Shown: positions 7,210-14,948 of the stretch, piece by piece | How the letters are laid out: each line of letters opens with the position of its first letter | Position numbering within the stretch: the stretch's first letter is position 1 | Assembly (NCBI RefSeq): GCF_904063065.1 | Contig: NZ_CAJFCL010000011.1 | Coordinates: 1-64,000, forward strand | Source of the DNA: Pseudomonas paraversuta | GTDB lineage: Bacteria > Pseudomonadota > Gammaproteobacteria > Pseudomonadales > Pseudomonadaceae | DNA length: 64,000 nucleotides | Direction: 5' to 3' | The notes under the pieces: generated by a model | Databases searched by the model: none | What the model saw: only the letters and a program-made list of their open reading frames with translations | Told to the model about the DNA's origin: nothing | Program-made: the position numbers and the translations under genes

Positions 7210-8681
7210 TCGAAAAGACCTAATTTCAAGTCGTCATACCCTTGAAATTTAAATAACTGCTCTTCGTACATTTCTTGAGCCATTAGTTTTTGCGAATGCA
7301 TTTTGAAAAGTTTTAAATAACTTTCAGTCGTTTCTCTTCGCTTATGATGCATTCGATGTTGAATGAACGTAATTTCCTCGCCTGGAAGAATCTGGCCCGT
7401 CGCGAGAAGTGGCTGCAGTAGTTGATAAAGTTGAAATGCGTATGTTGCTCTCAACCAATGGTATGAAAAATCATTGGGAAGTTCCACACCCGCCACGCAC
7501 ATCAACTTCCTCTTGACTGTATCAACTACTTGTCCAGCAGGACGCGATTTGACGACCGGATATCTTGGGTCATCTTTTGCCATGTAGTAGCAACCTCCCT
7601 GATCTGAAAGAAACAAGTATAGGTCTTCCTCCCTCATATGACTTTCAGGAAAATGACGCTCCATCTGCTCATTAAATTTCACTCTTCGCTTTACCATTAA
7701 GTTACTAGCTGATAACACTCTCAACTCATCAGCGAGTTGCTTGGGGAAGTACAATCGTTGTTTAGTATTATTTTTGGTGTCTATACCCGTACCAGGTCCA
7801 GCATGTAGTAAGTAGGTACCATCAGCTTGTAGATTCTCTTCCGTAAAATTTTTTAAATGTTTAATTCTTATCGTTAACACTGTTTGCTTCCGAGCTCCTG
7901 TCATCAGAGAGGTCAGCATTAACAGTCGCTCCATAGGAGACCACTTTTTGTCTTTGAGTATATTTAGTAATGACGCAAGTTCGACATTTGCAAGAGGTCG
8001 TAGATCTTCCCCATCCTCCCGGACAAATCCAATAGGAACAGAACTTTTCGGCGCAATCGGTTTAGTTTGACTTCTCTTGACAGCAGATACTAATTTAGTT
8101 CCGTGCACACCCGACACTAAAAACGCTGTCTGTTTCGTTGTATCCACTCGATCCATATCGATACTGTGCCAACTAGACGACACAAATTTATAAAAATTAT
8201 ATACTACCCCTGTATACTGATTCACTACCGCCTTGCTACGTCGCGCACTACTCAACAAATGGGAAAAGTACTTATAAGTTGGTCGCAATACTGGGCGCTT
8301 TCCTGAAAAATCGAGCCAATCTAACTCTCGCTCCTCGCAAAAAATTAGATAATCAAGCAGTTTACTAGCTCGGCGCCGAATATCATCCGAAGGCCGATTG
8401 GAGACAACTTTATTCTTTATCAAACTAAGTAAGTATGAGTTTGCTTCAATCCATGGCCGTCCATCTTTGTGAAAAAGATAAGGAAAGTTAAATAGATCGC
8501 CACTAACCCCATGAGCACCAAGTTCATTAACCTGATACATCCTAATCGTTTCAGGACAGCACGCGAGCTCCGTCTCGACACCTCCCCGGGGAACCGTCGA
8601 AAAATGCAATTCGGCGAACACGTTCCGCACCCGGGGCATGAGCACCAACCGGCCACGATGTATTGGATTCACATAAGACAT
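7206..8681 (-). CDS. ginA: Large tyrosine recombinase GinA
   Basis: First gene of ginABCD, 491 residues from the ATG at 8681, which has GAGG six bases upstream; a GTG at 8693 in the same frame is the alternative. The catalytic residues are visible: LMTGARKQTV with Arg264, YHWLRAT with His408 and Arg411, and a C-terminal HHKRRETTESYLKLF with the nucleophile Tyr455. The start lies 27 bases beyond the hrpB stop on the same strand, with no terminator between, so read-through from hrpB is possible. A TTGACA-like box lies in the hrpB tail but lacks a convincing -10. In other GInts the operon is reported to be poorly expressed under normal growth. Confidence 0.85.
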   Translation of the reverse strand: MSYVNPIHRGRLVLMPRVRNVFAELHFSTVPRGGVETELACCPETIRMYQVNELGAHGVSGDLFNFPYLFHKDGRPWIEANSYLLSLIKNKVVSNRPSDDIRRRASKLLDYLIFCEERELDWLDFSGKRPVLRPTYKYFSHLLSSARRSKAVVNQYTGVVYNFYKFVSSSWHSIDMDRVDTTKQTAFLVSGVHGTKLVSAVKRSQTKPIAPKSSVPIGFVREDGEDLRPLANVELASLLNILKDKKWSPMERLLMLTSLMTGARKQTVLTIRIKHLKNFTEENLQADGTYLLHAGPGTGIDTKNNTKQRLYFPKQLADELRVLSASNLMVKRRVKFNEQMERHFPESHMREEDLYLFLSDQGGCYYMAKDDPRYPVVKSRPAGQVVDTVKRKLMCVAGVELPNDFSYHWLRATYAFQLYQLLQPLLATGQILPGEEITFIQHRMHHKRRETTESYLKLFKMHSQKLMAQEMYEEQLFKFQGYDDLKLGLFE

Positions 8682-8696
8682 CGTCGACCTCACATT

Positions 8697-8749
8697 TTTT
8701 TGTCAATCCTATTTGTTACGCGATTTTTCCTCAACGCTTTTTGTCAATC
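8697..8749. repeat. Two direct 12-base repeats at the island end
   Basis: TTTTTGTCAATC occurs at 8697-8708 and again exactly at 8738-8749, 41 bases apart, in the last stretch of island DNA before hrpB. Closely spaced repeats beside a recombination end fit arm-type recombinase or accessory-protein sites, though the AT-rich context allows chance. The repeats also straddle the ginA leader, so they could serve regulation. Confidence 0.4.
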
Positions 8750-11249
8750 TTTCCGAGTTAAGCGATTCGACCCATGGATCCAACTTATGGAATAGTTTCG
8801 GATAGCGCCCCTTCAAATCTTTTTTTACTTCGATGTAGGTGCTGCGCCAGAAGTTGGCCAGATCCTGAGTCACTTGCACCGGACGCCTCGCCGGCGACAG
8901 CAAGTGCAGCTTGACTACCTGCCGGCCACCGGCAATGCGCGGAGTATCTGCCAGGCCGAACAGTTCTTGCAGGCGCACGGCCAGAATCGGCGGGTGTTCG
9001 CTGTAGTCCAGCCGTACCGACGACCCCGACGGCACTTTGATGTGATGCGGCGCCAGCTCATCCAGCCGCTGGGGCAAGGGCCATTTGAGCAAGTTATGCA
9101 CTATGTTGGACAGGTCGAGGCTGGCGAAATGACTCAGACGCGAGACGCGCTCCAGATACGGCGCCAGCCATTCCTCAAGGGAAGCCAGCAGCGCTGCATC
9201 ACTCACATCCGGCCATTCGCTTTGCCCTTGGGCGCTCAGATCCAGCTGGCGCAGTAGCATTACCCGCGCCTGCCACTGGCGCAGCTCAGGGTTCCAGGGC
9301 AACAACTCCAGCCCCTTGCGCCGGACCAGATTGACCAGCGCCCGGGTGCGCGCAGTTGCGTCCAGCCCGGTTAACGGCTCACGGCTGAGCACCAGCTCAC
9401 CGACCTTGCGCTGGCGTTCGGCACGCAACACCCCTTCACGCTCGTCCCAGTCGAGCTGGTCGACAACGCTGACCTGCTCGCTGAGCACGTTGTCCAGCAA
9501 CCCGGGATCAAACTCGGCCGCCAGGTAGATCCGTTCTTCACGTTGCCCCTGACGGCTGCCCAGGTCGGCGATCACCAGCCAGGGCTGCTTCATCAGGCCG
9601 TCGACCTCGCTGAACAACGCAGCCCGACCATTGGCCAGCCGATACTCCGCCCCCCCGGGTTTGCGTTGTTGCGCGACGCGGTCGGGATAGGCCAGCGCCA
9701 GCAAGGCCCCCAGCCAGCGTGGGTGATCGGGATCTGCGACCGGTTGCGTGGCTTTGCCGCGCAAGTAGCCCCGATACTGCCGGGCCAGTTGTTTGGCCCG
9801 CTGCACACCGCCCTGCCCGCCCCGCGCGGCGCGGCTTTCGCCCCAGAGCAAGGTCAGCCGGCTGTGCACATCGGCCCCGGCGCCGCGCAAAATATCGCGT
9901 TCGCCCAGCAGCGCCGCTACATCGCAGGCCATGTCGGCCAGCCCCAGGTCTTGCCCGCGCAGTAACAAATGAGCAATGCGCGGATGCGCAGGCAGCTCGG
10001 CCATGGCTTCGCCGTGGGGCGTGAGTTTCCCGTCGCGCAAGGCGCCCAGGCGTTCCAGCAATTGCCGGGCCTGTGCATAACTTGCCGCGGGTGGCCCATC
10101 AAGCCAGATCAGTTGCTCCGGGGTTACCCCCCAACGCGCCAGTTGCAGCGCCAGCCCGGCCAGATCGGCCTGGAGAATTTCGGCACTGCCATAGGCGGCC
10201 AATTGTGCATGCTGGTCTTCGGACCACAGGCGATAACAGACGCCGGGCTCCAGACGCCCGGCCCGGCCGGCGCGCTGGGTGGCGCTGGCCCGCGAGATGC
10301 GCTGGGTGTCGAGACGGGTCATGCCGCTGCCGGGATCAAAGCGGGGCACCCGAGCCAGCCCGGCATCAATCACGACCCGCACGCCATCGATGGTCAGGCT
10401 GGTCTCGGCAATGTTGGTCGCCAGCACCACTTTGCGCATGCCCCCGGGAGCGGGCTCGATCGCCGCACGTTGCGCGTTCAGGTCCAGTTCACCGTGCAGC
10501 GGGCAGAGCAGGATGTCGCTGCGCGAAGCCAGCGCCTCAGCCAATTGTTGATGGACCCGACGAATTTCGGCCTGACCGGGCAAAAACACCAGCAGGCTGC
10601 CGCTGTCATCATTGATTGCATCGAGCACCGTTTGCACCACCCGCGGCTCGATAAACTCACCGGGCACAAACGGCCGCCCCCAACGCATGGCCACCGGGTA
10701 CATCCGCCCTTCGCTGCGCAGCACCGGCGCGTCGTCCAGCAAACTGGCCAGCCGCTCGCCGTCAAGGGTGGCGGACATCAGCAGGATCTTCAGCGGCTGT
10801 TCATCGCGAAACAGCTCGCGGCCGTTGAGGCTCAAAGCCAGGGCCAGGTCGGCATCCAGACTACGCTCATGGAACTCGTCAAAGATCAGCAAGCCCACGC
10901 CTTCCAGCGCCGGGTCGTGCTGCAAGCGGCGGGTGAGGATGCCTTCGGTGACAACTTCGATGCGGGTGGCGGGCCCCACCTTGCTGTCTAACCTGATCCG
11001 GTATCCGACGGTTTCGCCGACCTTTTCCCCCAGTTCGCTGGCCAGACGCTCAGCTGCCGCACGGGCCGCGAGACGCCGGGGTTCGAGCATCAGAATCTTC
11101 TGCCCGGCGAGCCAGGGCTCGTTTAACAGGGCCAGCGGAACACGGGTGGTTTTACCGGCGCCGGGGGGTGCTTCGAGCACCGCTTCGTGGCGTTCACGCA
11201 AGGCCTGGCGCAGCGCGGGTAAAACTTCATCAATCGGCAGAGAAATCAT
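8709..11249 (-). CDS. hrpB: ATP-dependent helicase HrpB (C-terminus altered)
   Basis: DEAH/RHA-type helicase, 846 residues, soluble; its cellular role remains poorly defined. Motifs: Walker A PPGAGKTTR near residue 30, LIFDEFHERSLD (motif II), LLMSATLDGE (motif III), and helicase C motifs through RAGRAGRLEPG. The HrpB-specific C-terminal domain extends to FWRSTYIEVKKDLKGRYPK. After that, LFHKLDPWVESLN and a basic tail replace the family ending HxWPDDP with its Arg/Lys tail, because the island begins there. The start used is ATG 11249 with GGAG nearby; the frame open further upstream overlaps the divergent lipoprotein gene. Function is probably retained, since only the last 28 residues differ. 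Confidence 0.9.
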   Translation of the reverse strand: MISLPIDEVLPALRQALRERHEAVLEAPPGAGKTTRVPLALLNEPWLAGQKILMLEPRRLAARAAAERLASELGEKVGETVGYRIRLDSKVGPATRIEVVTEGILTRRLQHDPALEGVGLLIFDEFHERSLDADLALALSLNGRELFRDEQPLKILLMSATLDGERLASLLDDAPVLRSEGRMYPVAMRWGRPFVPGEFIEPRVVQTVLDAINDDSGSLLVFLPGQAEIRRVHQQLAEALASRSDILLCPLHGELDLNAQRAAIEPAPGGMRKVVLATNIAETSLTIDGVRVVIDAGLARVPRFDPGSGMTRLDTQRISRASATQRAGRAGRLEPGVCYRLWSEDQHAQLAAYGSAEILQADLAGLALQLARWGVTPEQLIWLDGPPAASYAQARQLLERLGALRDGKLTPHGEAMAELPAHPRIAHLLLRGQDLGLADMACDVAALLGERDILRGAGADVHSRLTLLWGESRAARGGQGGVQRAKQLARQYRGYLRGKATQPVADPDHPRWLGALLALAYPDRVAQQRKPGGAEYRLANGRAALFSEVDGLMKQPWLVIADLGSRQGQREERIYLAAEFDPGLLDNVLSEQVSVVDQLDWDEREGVLRAERQRKVGELVLSREPLTGLDATARTRALVNLVRRKGLELLPWNPELRQWQARVMLLRQLDLSAQGQSEWPDVSDAALLASLEEWLAPYLERVSRLSHFASLDLSNIVHNLLKWPLPQRLDELAPHHIKVPSGSSVRLDYSEHPPILAVRLQELFGLADTPRIAGGRQVVKLHLLSPARRPVQVTQDLANFWRSTYIEVKKDLKGRYPKLFHKLDPWVESLNSERLTKSVEEKSRNK
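8765..8815. other. Probable island attachment junction in the 3' end of hrpB
   Basis: HrpB matches its family up to KGRYPK (codons ending near 8798) and then diverges, where relatives continue HxWPDDP. GC content drops at the same place. The core-type strand exchange point therefore lies in or next to this interval. Its exact position cannot be fixed without the opposite junction or an uninterrupted relative. A retained Asp-Pro (LDPWVES) leaves open a crossover slightly further into the tail. Confidence 0.55.
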
Positions 11250-11352
11250 GGTGGCTCCAGAACAGAGCGACGAGTATAACGGCGAACAGTTCGGCATTAA
11301 GCACGGTCTTAATCCCGGTTTCGACTCTTCAAGCTTCTTCGAGGTCTTTTGT

Positions 11353-11772
11353 ATGCGTATGTCTTCCCGTGTGATTGGCGGCGTGGTGGTTGCAGCCCTG
11401 CTCAGCCAATTAACTGCTTGCGGCAGTATTTTCTTCCCTGACAGACGCGGCCAGATCGACGGCAAGATCGATCCCATGATTGCCGTGCTCGATGCCGTGG
11501 GCCTGCTGTTTTATGTGATTCCGGGCCTGATCGCTTTCGGGGTCGACTTCGCCACCGGAGCGATTTATTTCCCGCCGGGTAAAACCGCGCAAATTGCCCC
11601 GGAAAAACTGCGCGAAGCCATAGGCGCAGATGGCAAAGTGGACAACAGCAAGCTCCAGGCCATTCTCGAAAGTGAACTGGGCCGCAGCTTCCCGCTGGAC
11701 GACCCGCGCCTGATCCAGCACAAAGGCAGCGTGCAACAGTTGGCCATGTACGGTTTGATCCCCGCAGCCTGA
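11353..11772 (+). CDS. Small lipoprotein of unknown function
   Basis: A 139-residue precursor with a signal sequence ending in the lipobox LTAC (Cys23), so it should be lipid-anchored. The mature part has a hydrophobic stretch (AVLDAVGLLFYVIPGLIAFG, about residues 45-65) and a soluble C-terminal half. The hydrophobic segment after a lipobox resembles small YceK/YidQ-type lipoproteins, but I cannot assign a role. It is followed after 22 bases by fieF on the same strand and may be cotranscribed. It is divergent from hrpB. Confidence 0.75.
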   Translation: MRMSSRVIGGVVVAALLSQLTACGSIFFPDRRGQIDGKIDPMIAVLDAVGLLFYVIPGLIAFGVDFATGAIYFPPGKTAQIAPEKLREAIGADGKVDNSKLQAILESELGRSFPLDDPRLIQHKGSVQQLAMYGLIPAA

Positions 11773-11794
11773 AGCCCGTAGATAAGGATGGCCC

Positions 11795-12694
11795 ATGACC
11801 AGTAGCCCGGAACACGCTCGCCTGTTACGCCTGGCCACCCGCGCTTCGGTGGCGGTGGCGAGTCTTCTGATCGTGACCAAGGCCATCGCCTGGTGGCTCA
11901 GTGGCTCGATCAGCATGCTCGCCGGGTTGACCGACTCACTCCTCGATGGCGTGACCTCGTTTCTCAACCTGCTCGCCGTGCATTACGCGTTGCGCCCGGC
12001 TGACGACGATCACCGCTATGGCCACGGCAAAGCCGAATCGCTGGCGGGCATGGCCCAGGCATTGTTTATCGGGGTGAGTGCGGTGCTGATCGCTTTTCAG
12101 GCCTTCGAGCGCCTGAAAAATCCGGAGCCGTTGGGCGCGCCGTGGATCGGGATTGGCGTGATTATATTTTCCCTGGTGATGACCGTGGCCCTGCTGATCC
12201 TGCAACACCGCGTGATCAAGGCCACGGGCTCCAATGCAGTGCGGGCGGACTCGCTGCACTACCGCTCCGACCTGATGCTCAATGGCAGTATTTTAGTGGC
12301 ACTGGTGCTGGCCAGCGTCGGTTTCCCGCAGCTTGATGCCTGGTTTGGTCTGGGGATTGCGGTTTACATCCTCTGGAGCGCTATCCAGATCGCCCGTGAG
12401 AGTTTTGCGGTGCTGATGGACCAGGAGTTACCGACCGACGTCAGCGATAACATGCTGAAGCTGGCCTGCAGCGTGCCCGGGGTACTGGGCGCCCACGATC
12501 TGCGCACGCGAATTTCCGGCAGTATCTGGTTTGTGCAGCTGCACCTGGAATTGCCGGGAGAGTTGAGCCTGTCAGAGGCTCACGCCATCAGTGACAGAGC
12601 GGCAGCGGCAATCGAAAAAGCCTACCCGCGGGCCGAAGTGCTGGTGCACGCCGACCCCCAGGAAGTGGTCAAGCCCAGGGCAACCCCTCAGTAG
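11795..12694 (+). CDS. fieF: Cation-efflux (CDF) transporter, FieF-like
   Basis: A 299-residue inner-membrane antiporter of the cation diffusion facilitator family that exports divalent metals (Fe2+/Zn2+ in E. coli FieF) using the proton gradient. Six membrane helices occupy about residues 12-205. Metal-site residues include the Asp pair in LTDSLLDG (TM2) and the HYRSDLMLNG motif (TM5), with the family signature HRYGHGKAE in the loop between. The cytoplasmic C-terminal domain includes DLRTRISGSIWFVQLHLE and a late His (VHADP), as in YiiP/FieF. AAGGATG precedes the ATG. The stop overlaps the convergent DUF6515 gene by seven bases. Confidence 0.9.
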   Translation: MTSSPEHARLLRLATRASVAVASLLIVTKAIAWWLSGSISMLAGLTDSLLDGVTSFLNLLAVHYALRPADDDHRYGHGKAESLAGMAQALFIGVSAVLIAFQAFERLKNPEPLGAPWIGIGVIIFSLVMTVALLILQHRVIKATGSNAVRADSLHYRSDLMLNGSILVALVLASVGFPQLDAWFGLGIAVYILWSAIQIARESFAVLMDQELPTDVSDNMLKLACSVPGVLGAHDLRTRISGSIWFVQLHLELPGELSLSEAHAISDRAAAAIEKAYPRAEVLVHADPQEVVKPRATPQ

Positions 12695-13716
12695 TTGACC
12701 TGGTAGCCGCGACTGCTCAGACAGTTGCCTTGCGCCTGCCGGTAGGTTTGAACCACTGCCGGTGAAGGCGCATAGGTGACCTGGGCCGGGTCAAAGCCGC
12801 TTTGTTGCACAGCCCAACGGTAACAGTCGTAGCGATCCTGGTTGATTTGCGCAGGGCTCTGGCCGTTCGCCGGGTAGGCCACCACGTCATAACCATTGCT
12901 TACCGGCTGCGGTTGCGGCTGCGTCACTGGCGGCTGAACCACGATGTAGTCCTGGGTTGCAGGCTGATACTGGTAATAGGCCCCCGCCGCCAGGAACATC
13001 AAGGTGCTGCCGATCCATAGTTCCCGCGCATAGTCGGGCAAATACCCTACGCGAATCCCGTAAGGCGGTTGCACCACGATGTAACGCGGGCCTTGTGGGC
13101 GATACCAGTAACCACCGGAAAAGAAGTAGTTCTGACCGCGATAAGGTACCTGCCAGTGCTGGCCCGGGAATCGGTCGACGATATAACCCGGCCGGTATTG
13201 CGGCCCGGCGCCCCAGCCATTGCCATGGCCGCTGGGCCGACCTGCCCAGCGTTGATCGTTGGGATGATTGTTGCCGGGGCCAAAATTGTTATCCGGCCGT
13301 GAGCCATGCCCGCCGCCTTGCCAGTTCTGATTGCTACCACGGTTCGGCGCCTGGCTCTGGTGTACGGCATCGGGCCGGGGCTGGATCGGCAGGTTGTGGC
13401 CGGGCTGGCCCGGTCGGCCGGGACCGTTGGGCTCTTGATGCGGACGGCTTTGCCACTGCCCGCCCTGGGGCTGGTTGTGCTCGGGGCGCGGCTGATTGCC
13501 CGGGTTGCCCTGGGGTCGCCCCTGATTGTGTTCCGGGCGCGGCTGATTATTGCCGCCCTGTCCCTGTTGCCCGTGTGGCTGTCCGTGTTGCTGCCCGTTA
13601 CCGGGGCGGGCGTGCTGAGAACCTTCATCGCCTCGCTGTTCTTCGGCCAACACCTGGCCGCTGATACTCACGCAAAGCAAGCCAACTGTAGCCAATCGCC
13701 AGATGTGCGGTTTCAT
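12688..13716 (-). CDS. DUF6515-family secreted protein
   Basis: A 342-residue exported protein with a cleavable signal peptide (MKPHIWRLATVGLLCVSISG, cleaved after VLA). Residues 25-165 are low complexity, rich in Gly, Gln, Asn, Pro and His (RPEHNQGRPQGNPGNQPRPE-like). A DUF6515 core follows, with the aromatic FFSGGYWYRPQGPRYIVVQP and GIRVGYLPDYARELWIG, then a second hydrophobic segment and a C-terminal block with DRYDCYRWAVQQSGFDP. Function is unknown; the composition suggests a cell-surface or periplasmic protein. ATG 13716 was chosen because the open frame upstream is not signal-like. A strong terminator for this strand lies 96 bases upstream. Confidence 0.8.
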   Translation of the reverse strand: MKPHIWRLATVGLLCVSISGQVLAEEQRGDEGSQHARPGNGQQHGQPHGQQGQGGNNQPRPEHNQGRPQGNPGNQPRPEHNQPQGGQWQSRPHQEPNGPGRPGQPGHNLPIQPRPDAVHQSQAPNRGSNQNWQGGGHGSRPDNNFGPGNNHPNDQRWAGRPSGHGNGWGAGPQYRPGYIVDRFPGQHWQVPYRGQNYFFSGGYWYRPQGPRYIVVQPPYGIRVGYLPDYARELWIGSTLMFLAAGAYYQYQPATQDYIVVQPPVTQPQPQPVSNGYDVVAYPANGQSPAQINQDRYDCYRWAVQQSGFDPAQVTYAPSPAVVQTYRQAQGNCLSSRGYQVNY

Positions 13717-13811
13717 GCTGTTTCTCGCGGAGGGATAGGGCGTATAGATAAGACTGGAAAACCGCGAACCGGTTCTGCGAAAGACTATCAGTTGCGCGCC
13801 TTTTTTTCGGA

Positions 13812-13844
13812 CAATAAAAAAGGGCGACCCGTCGGTCGCCCTTT
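13812..13844 (-). terminator. Strong intrinsic terminator upstream of the DUF6515 gene
   Basis: Perfect 11-base arms AAAGGGCGACC (13819-13829) and GGTCGCCCTTT (13834-13844) enclose CGTC. On the minus strand the stem is followed by TTTTTTATTG, a good termination tract. The plus-strand side has TTTGAATTTTT and may also work. No annotated minus-strand gene ends here, which is why a non-coding transcript is proposed. Confidence 0.85.
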
Positions 13845-14075
13845 GAATTTTTCTGTCCTGGCTCAACACTCGTGATGTTGGCTCACCTCGCGCCGTCTTC
13901 TGGACAGTGCGTAGCCCGGGGGCCGGTACACCCCTGTGGGGCTGGCGGCCGCGGCTGGCCTGATTCGGCGGGCCGCAGTGGACTGTATGTCCGGGCAGTG
14001 ATTCTGGTGTTAAGAATAGGCCCGTGACCGCAGCAAAGGATTGCTAATATTGCTCAATAAAACATGACTTGCGCA
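13812..14075 (-). ncRNA. Candidate small RNA between DUF6515 and the Lrp gene
   Basis: This is the gene-free stretch between 13717 and 14130. It is GC-rich, full of complementary segments (for example GGACATACAGTCC and GGCCAGCCGCGGCCGCC on the minus strand), and ends in the strong minus-strand terminator. It could be an independent sRNA or an attenuated leader of the DUF6515 gene. I do not recognise it as 6S, 4.5S, RNase P, tmRNA or an Rsm RNA. The 5' end given is a guess, as no convincing promoter was found. Confidence 0.35.
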
Positions 14076-14130
14076 ATTTTTAACTTACAGCGGATACTTT
14101 CACGCAATAGTTATGAGAAAGGGTGTCTTC

Positions 14131-14610
14131 GTGAGCAAACTCGACCGGTACGATCTGAGTATTTTGGCGGAATTACAGCGCGATGCGCGCATCTCGAACC
14201 AGGAGTTGGCCGAGCGAATCGGCCTGTCTCCCTCTCCCTGCTCGCGGCGGGTCAAGCAACTTGAGGATGACGGCTATATCGCGCGTCAGGTCGCATTGCT
14301 GGATCGAAAAAAGCTCGGGTTAAGCCTGACTGCCTACGTGCTGATCGGCATGGACCGGCACACGCCAGAGCGTTTCGAGAACTTTGAAGCGTCGATCCGC
14401 AGCCTGCCCCAGGTACTGGAATGCAGCCTGGTAACCGGGATGGACGCGGACTATCAATTGAAAGTGGTGGTGCCCGATATGGATCACTATCAAAAACTGC
14501 TGCTGGGCCACCTGACCCGCATTGATGGCGTGACCAGCGTGCGCTCGAGCTTTGTGCTCAATCAAGTGCTCAACAGCACTGAGTTGCCGTTGACCCACCT
14601 GCGCACCTGA
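14131..14610 (+). CDS. Lrp/AsnC-family transcriptional regulator
   Basis: A 159-residue feast/famine regulator. The N-terminal winged helix-turn-helix spans about residues 3-62 (LDRYDLSILAELQRDARISN, then RIGLSPSPCSRRVKQLEDDG). The C-terminal RAM/AsnC effector domain follows (YVLIGMDRHTPERFENFEAS to the end). Such proteins bind amino acids and wrap DNA as octamers; the target is unknown here. The GTG at 14131, preceded by AAAGGGTG, gives the usual family N-terminus; an ATG at 14113 lacks a ribosome site. An AT-rich dyad (TTGCTAATATTGCTCAA near 14041-14057) upstream may be an autoregulatory site. A REP-type hairpin follows the stop. Confidence 0.9.
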   Translation: MSKLDRYDLSILAELQRDARISNQELAERIGLSPSPCSRRVKQLEDDGYIARQVALLDRKKLGLSLTAYVLIGMDRHTPERFENFEASIRSLPQVLECSLVTGMDADYQLKVVVPDMDHYQKLLLGHLTRIDGVTSVRSSFVLNQVLNSTELPLTHLRT

Positions 14611-14618
14611 AAGCCTGC

Positions 14619-14640
14619 GGGAGCTGGCATGCCGGCTCCC
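14619..14640. repeat. REP-type hairpin after the Lrp gene
   Basis: GGGAGCTGGC and GCCGGCTCCC pair with one mismatch around AT. The GCGGGAGC(T/C)GGC core recurs elsewhere in the window (31109, 37030, 59966), marking it as a Pseudomonas REP element. It may also protect or end the Lrp transcript. Confidence 0.65.
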
Positions 14641-14738
14641 GGAGCAGATCAAGTGTCTGCACCTGGATCAATATCCGCTGCAATGCCCTGGCGTATACTG
14701 TTCCCGGTTTTTATCCCCGATGACGCTGGAGAACACTG

Positions 14739-14948
14739 ATGGACCCTGCCCTGCTTGAAGAGTGGATGATGACGATTCTGGTCAGCATCCTGATCATTTT
14801 CATGGCCTTTATCGTCTGGGATCTGGCGAAGAAATCCAAAGCCGGGCGCTTCGGCTCATTTATCCTGTTTTTCGTGCTGGGCCTGGGCGTTGCTGCGTTC
14901 ATCATCAAGAGCGTGGTTATCGGTTTGATCGAGTCGGGCGCGCTATAG
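14739..14948 (+). CDS. DUF2788 small membrane protein
   Basis: A 69-residue protein conserved in pseudomonads. Two membrane helices are visible (MMTILVSILIIFMAFIVWDL and FGSFILFFVLGLGVAAFIIK), joined by a short basic cytoplasmic-type loop AKKSKAGR. Function is unknown. GGAGAACACTG precedes the ATG. Its last six bases overlap the end of the convergent rluE gene. The position between the Lrp and rluE genes matches other Pseudomonas genomes. Confidence 0.85.
   Translation: MDPALLEEWMMTILVSILIIFMAFIVWDLAKKSKAGRFGSFILFFVLGLGVAAFIIKSVVIGLIESGAL

Larger units (their letters stand above)
1..8815. mobile_element. GInt-type genomic island, ginABCD end (left end outside window)
   Basis: This stretch is clearly more AT-rich than the core genome to its right and carries a mosaic of an IS remnant, broken and small orphan genes and a four-gene recombinase operon. 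GInts are known islands defined by ginABCD, three large tyrosine recombinases plus a small protein placed at one end of the element. That arrangement is seen here, with the operon abutting the core gene hrpB. The right boundary is inferred from where HrpB stops matching its family (about 8765-8815). The left boundary and most of the cargo are outside the window. Confidence 0.8.

Noticed and set aside
2805..8681. Gamma-mobile-trio or RIT element
   Set aside because: RIT elements have three smaller recombinases, and the gamma-mobile-trio has three genes. Four genes with three recombinases of about 490-680 residues plus a 150-residue partner fit ginABCD better, though a profile search should confirm.
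9969..10991. Long plus-strand open frame of 340 codons opposite hrpB
   Set aside because: It mirrors hrpB codons in GC-rich DNA, has a composition rich in His, Gln and Gly with no domain, and lacks a ribosome site. Similar antisense frames opposite hemL, leuS, amn, aidB-like and miaB were rejected for the same reason.
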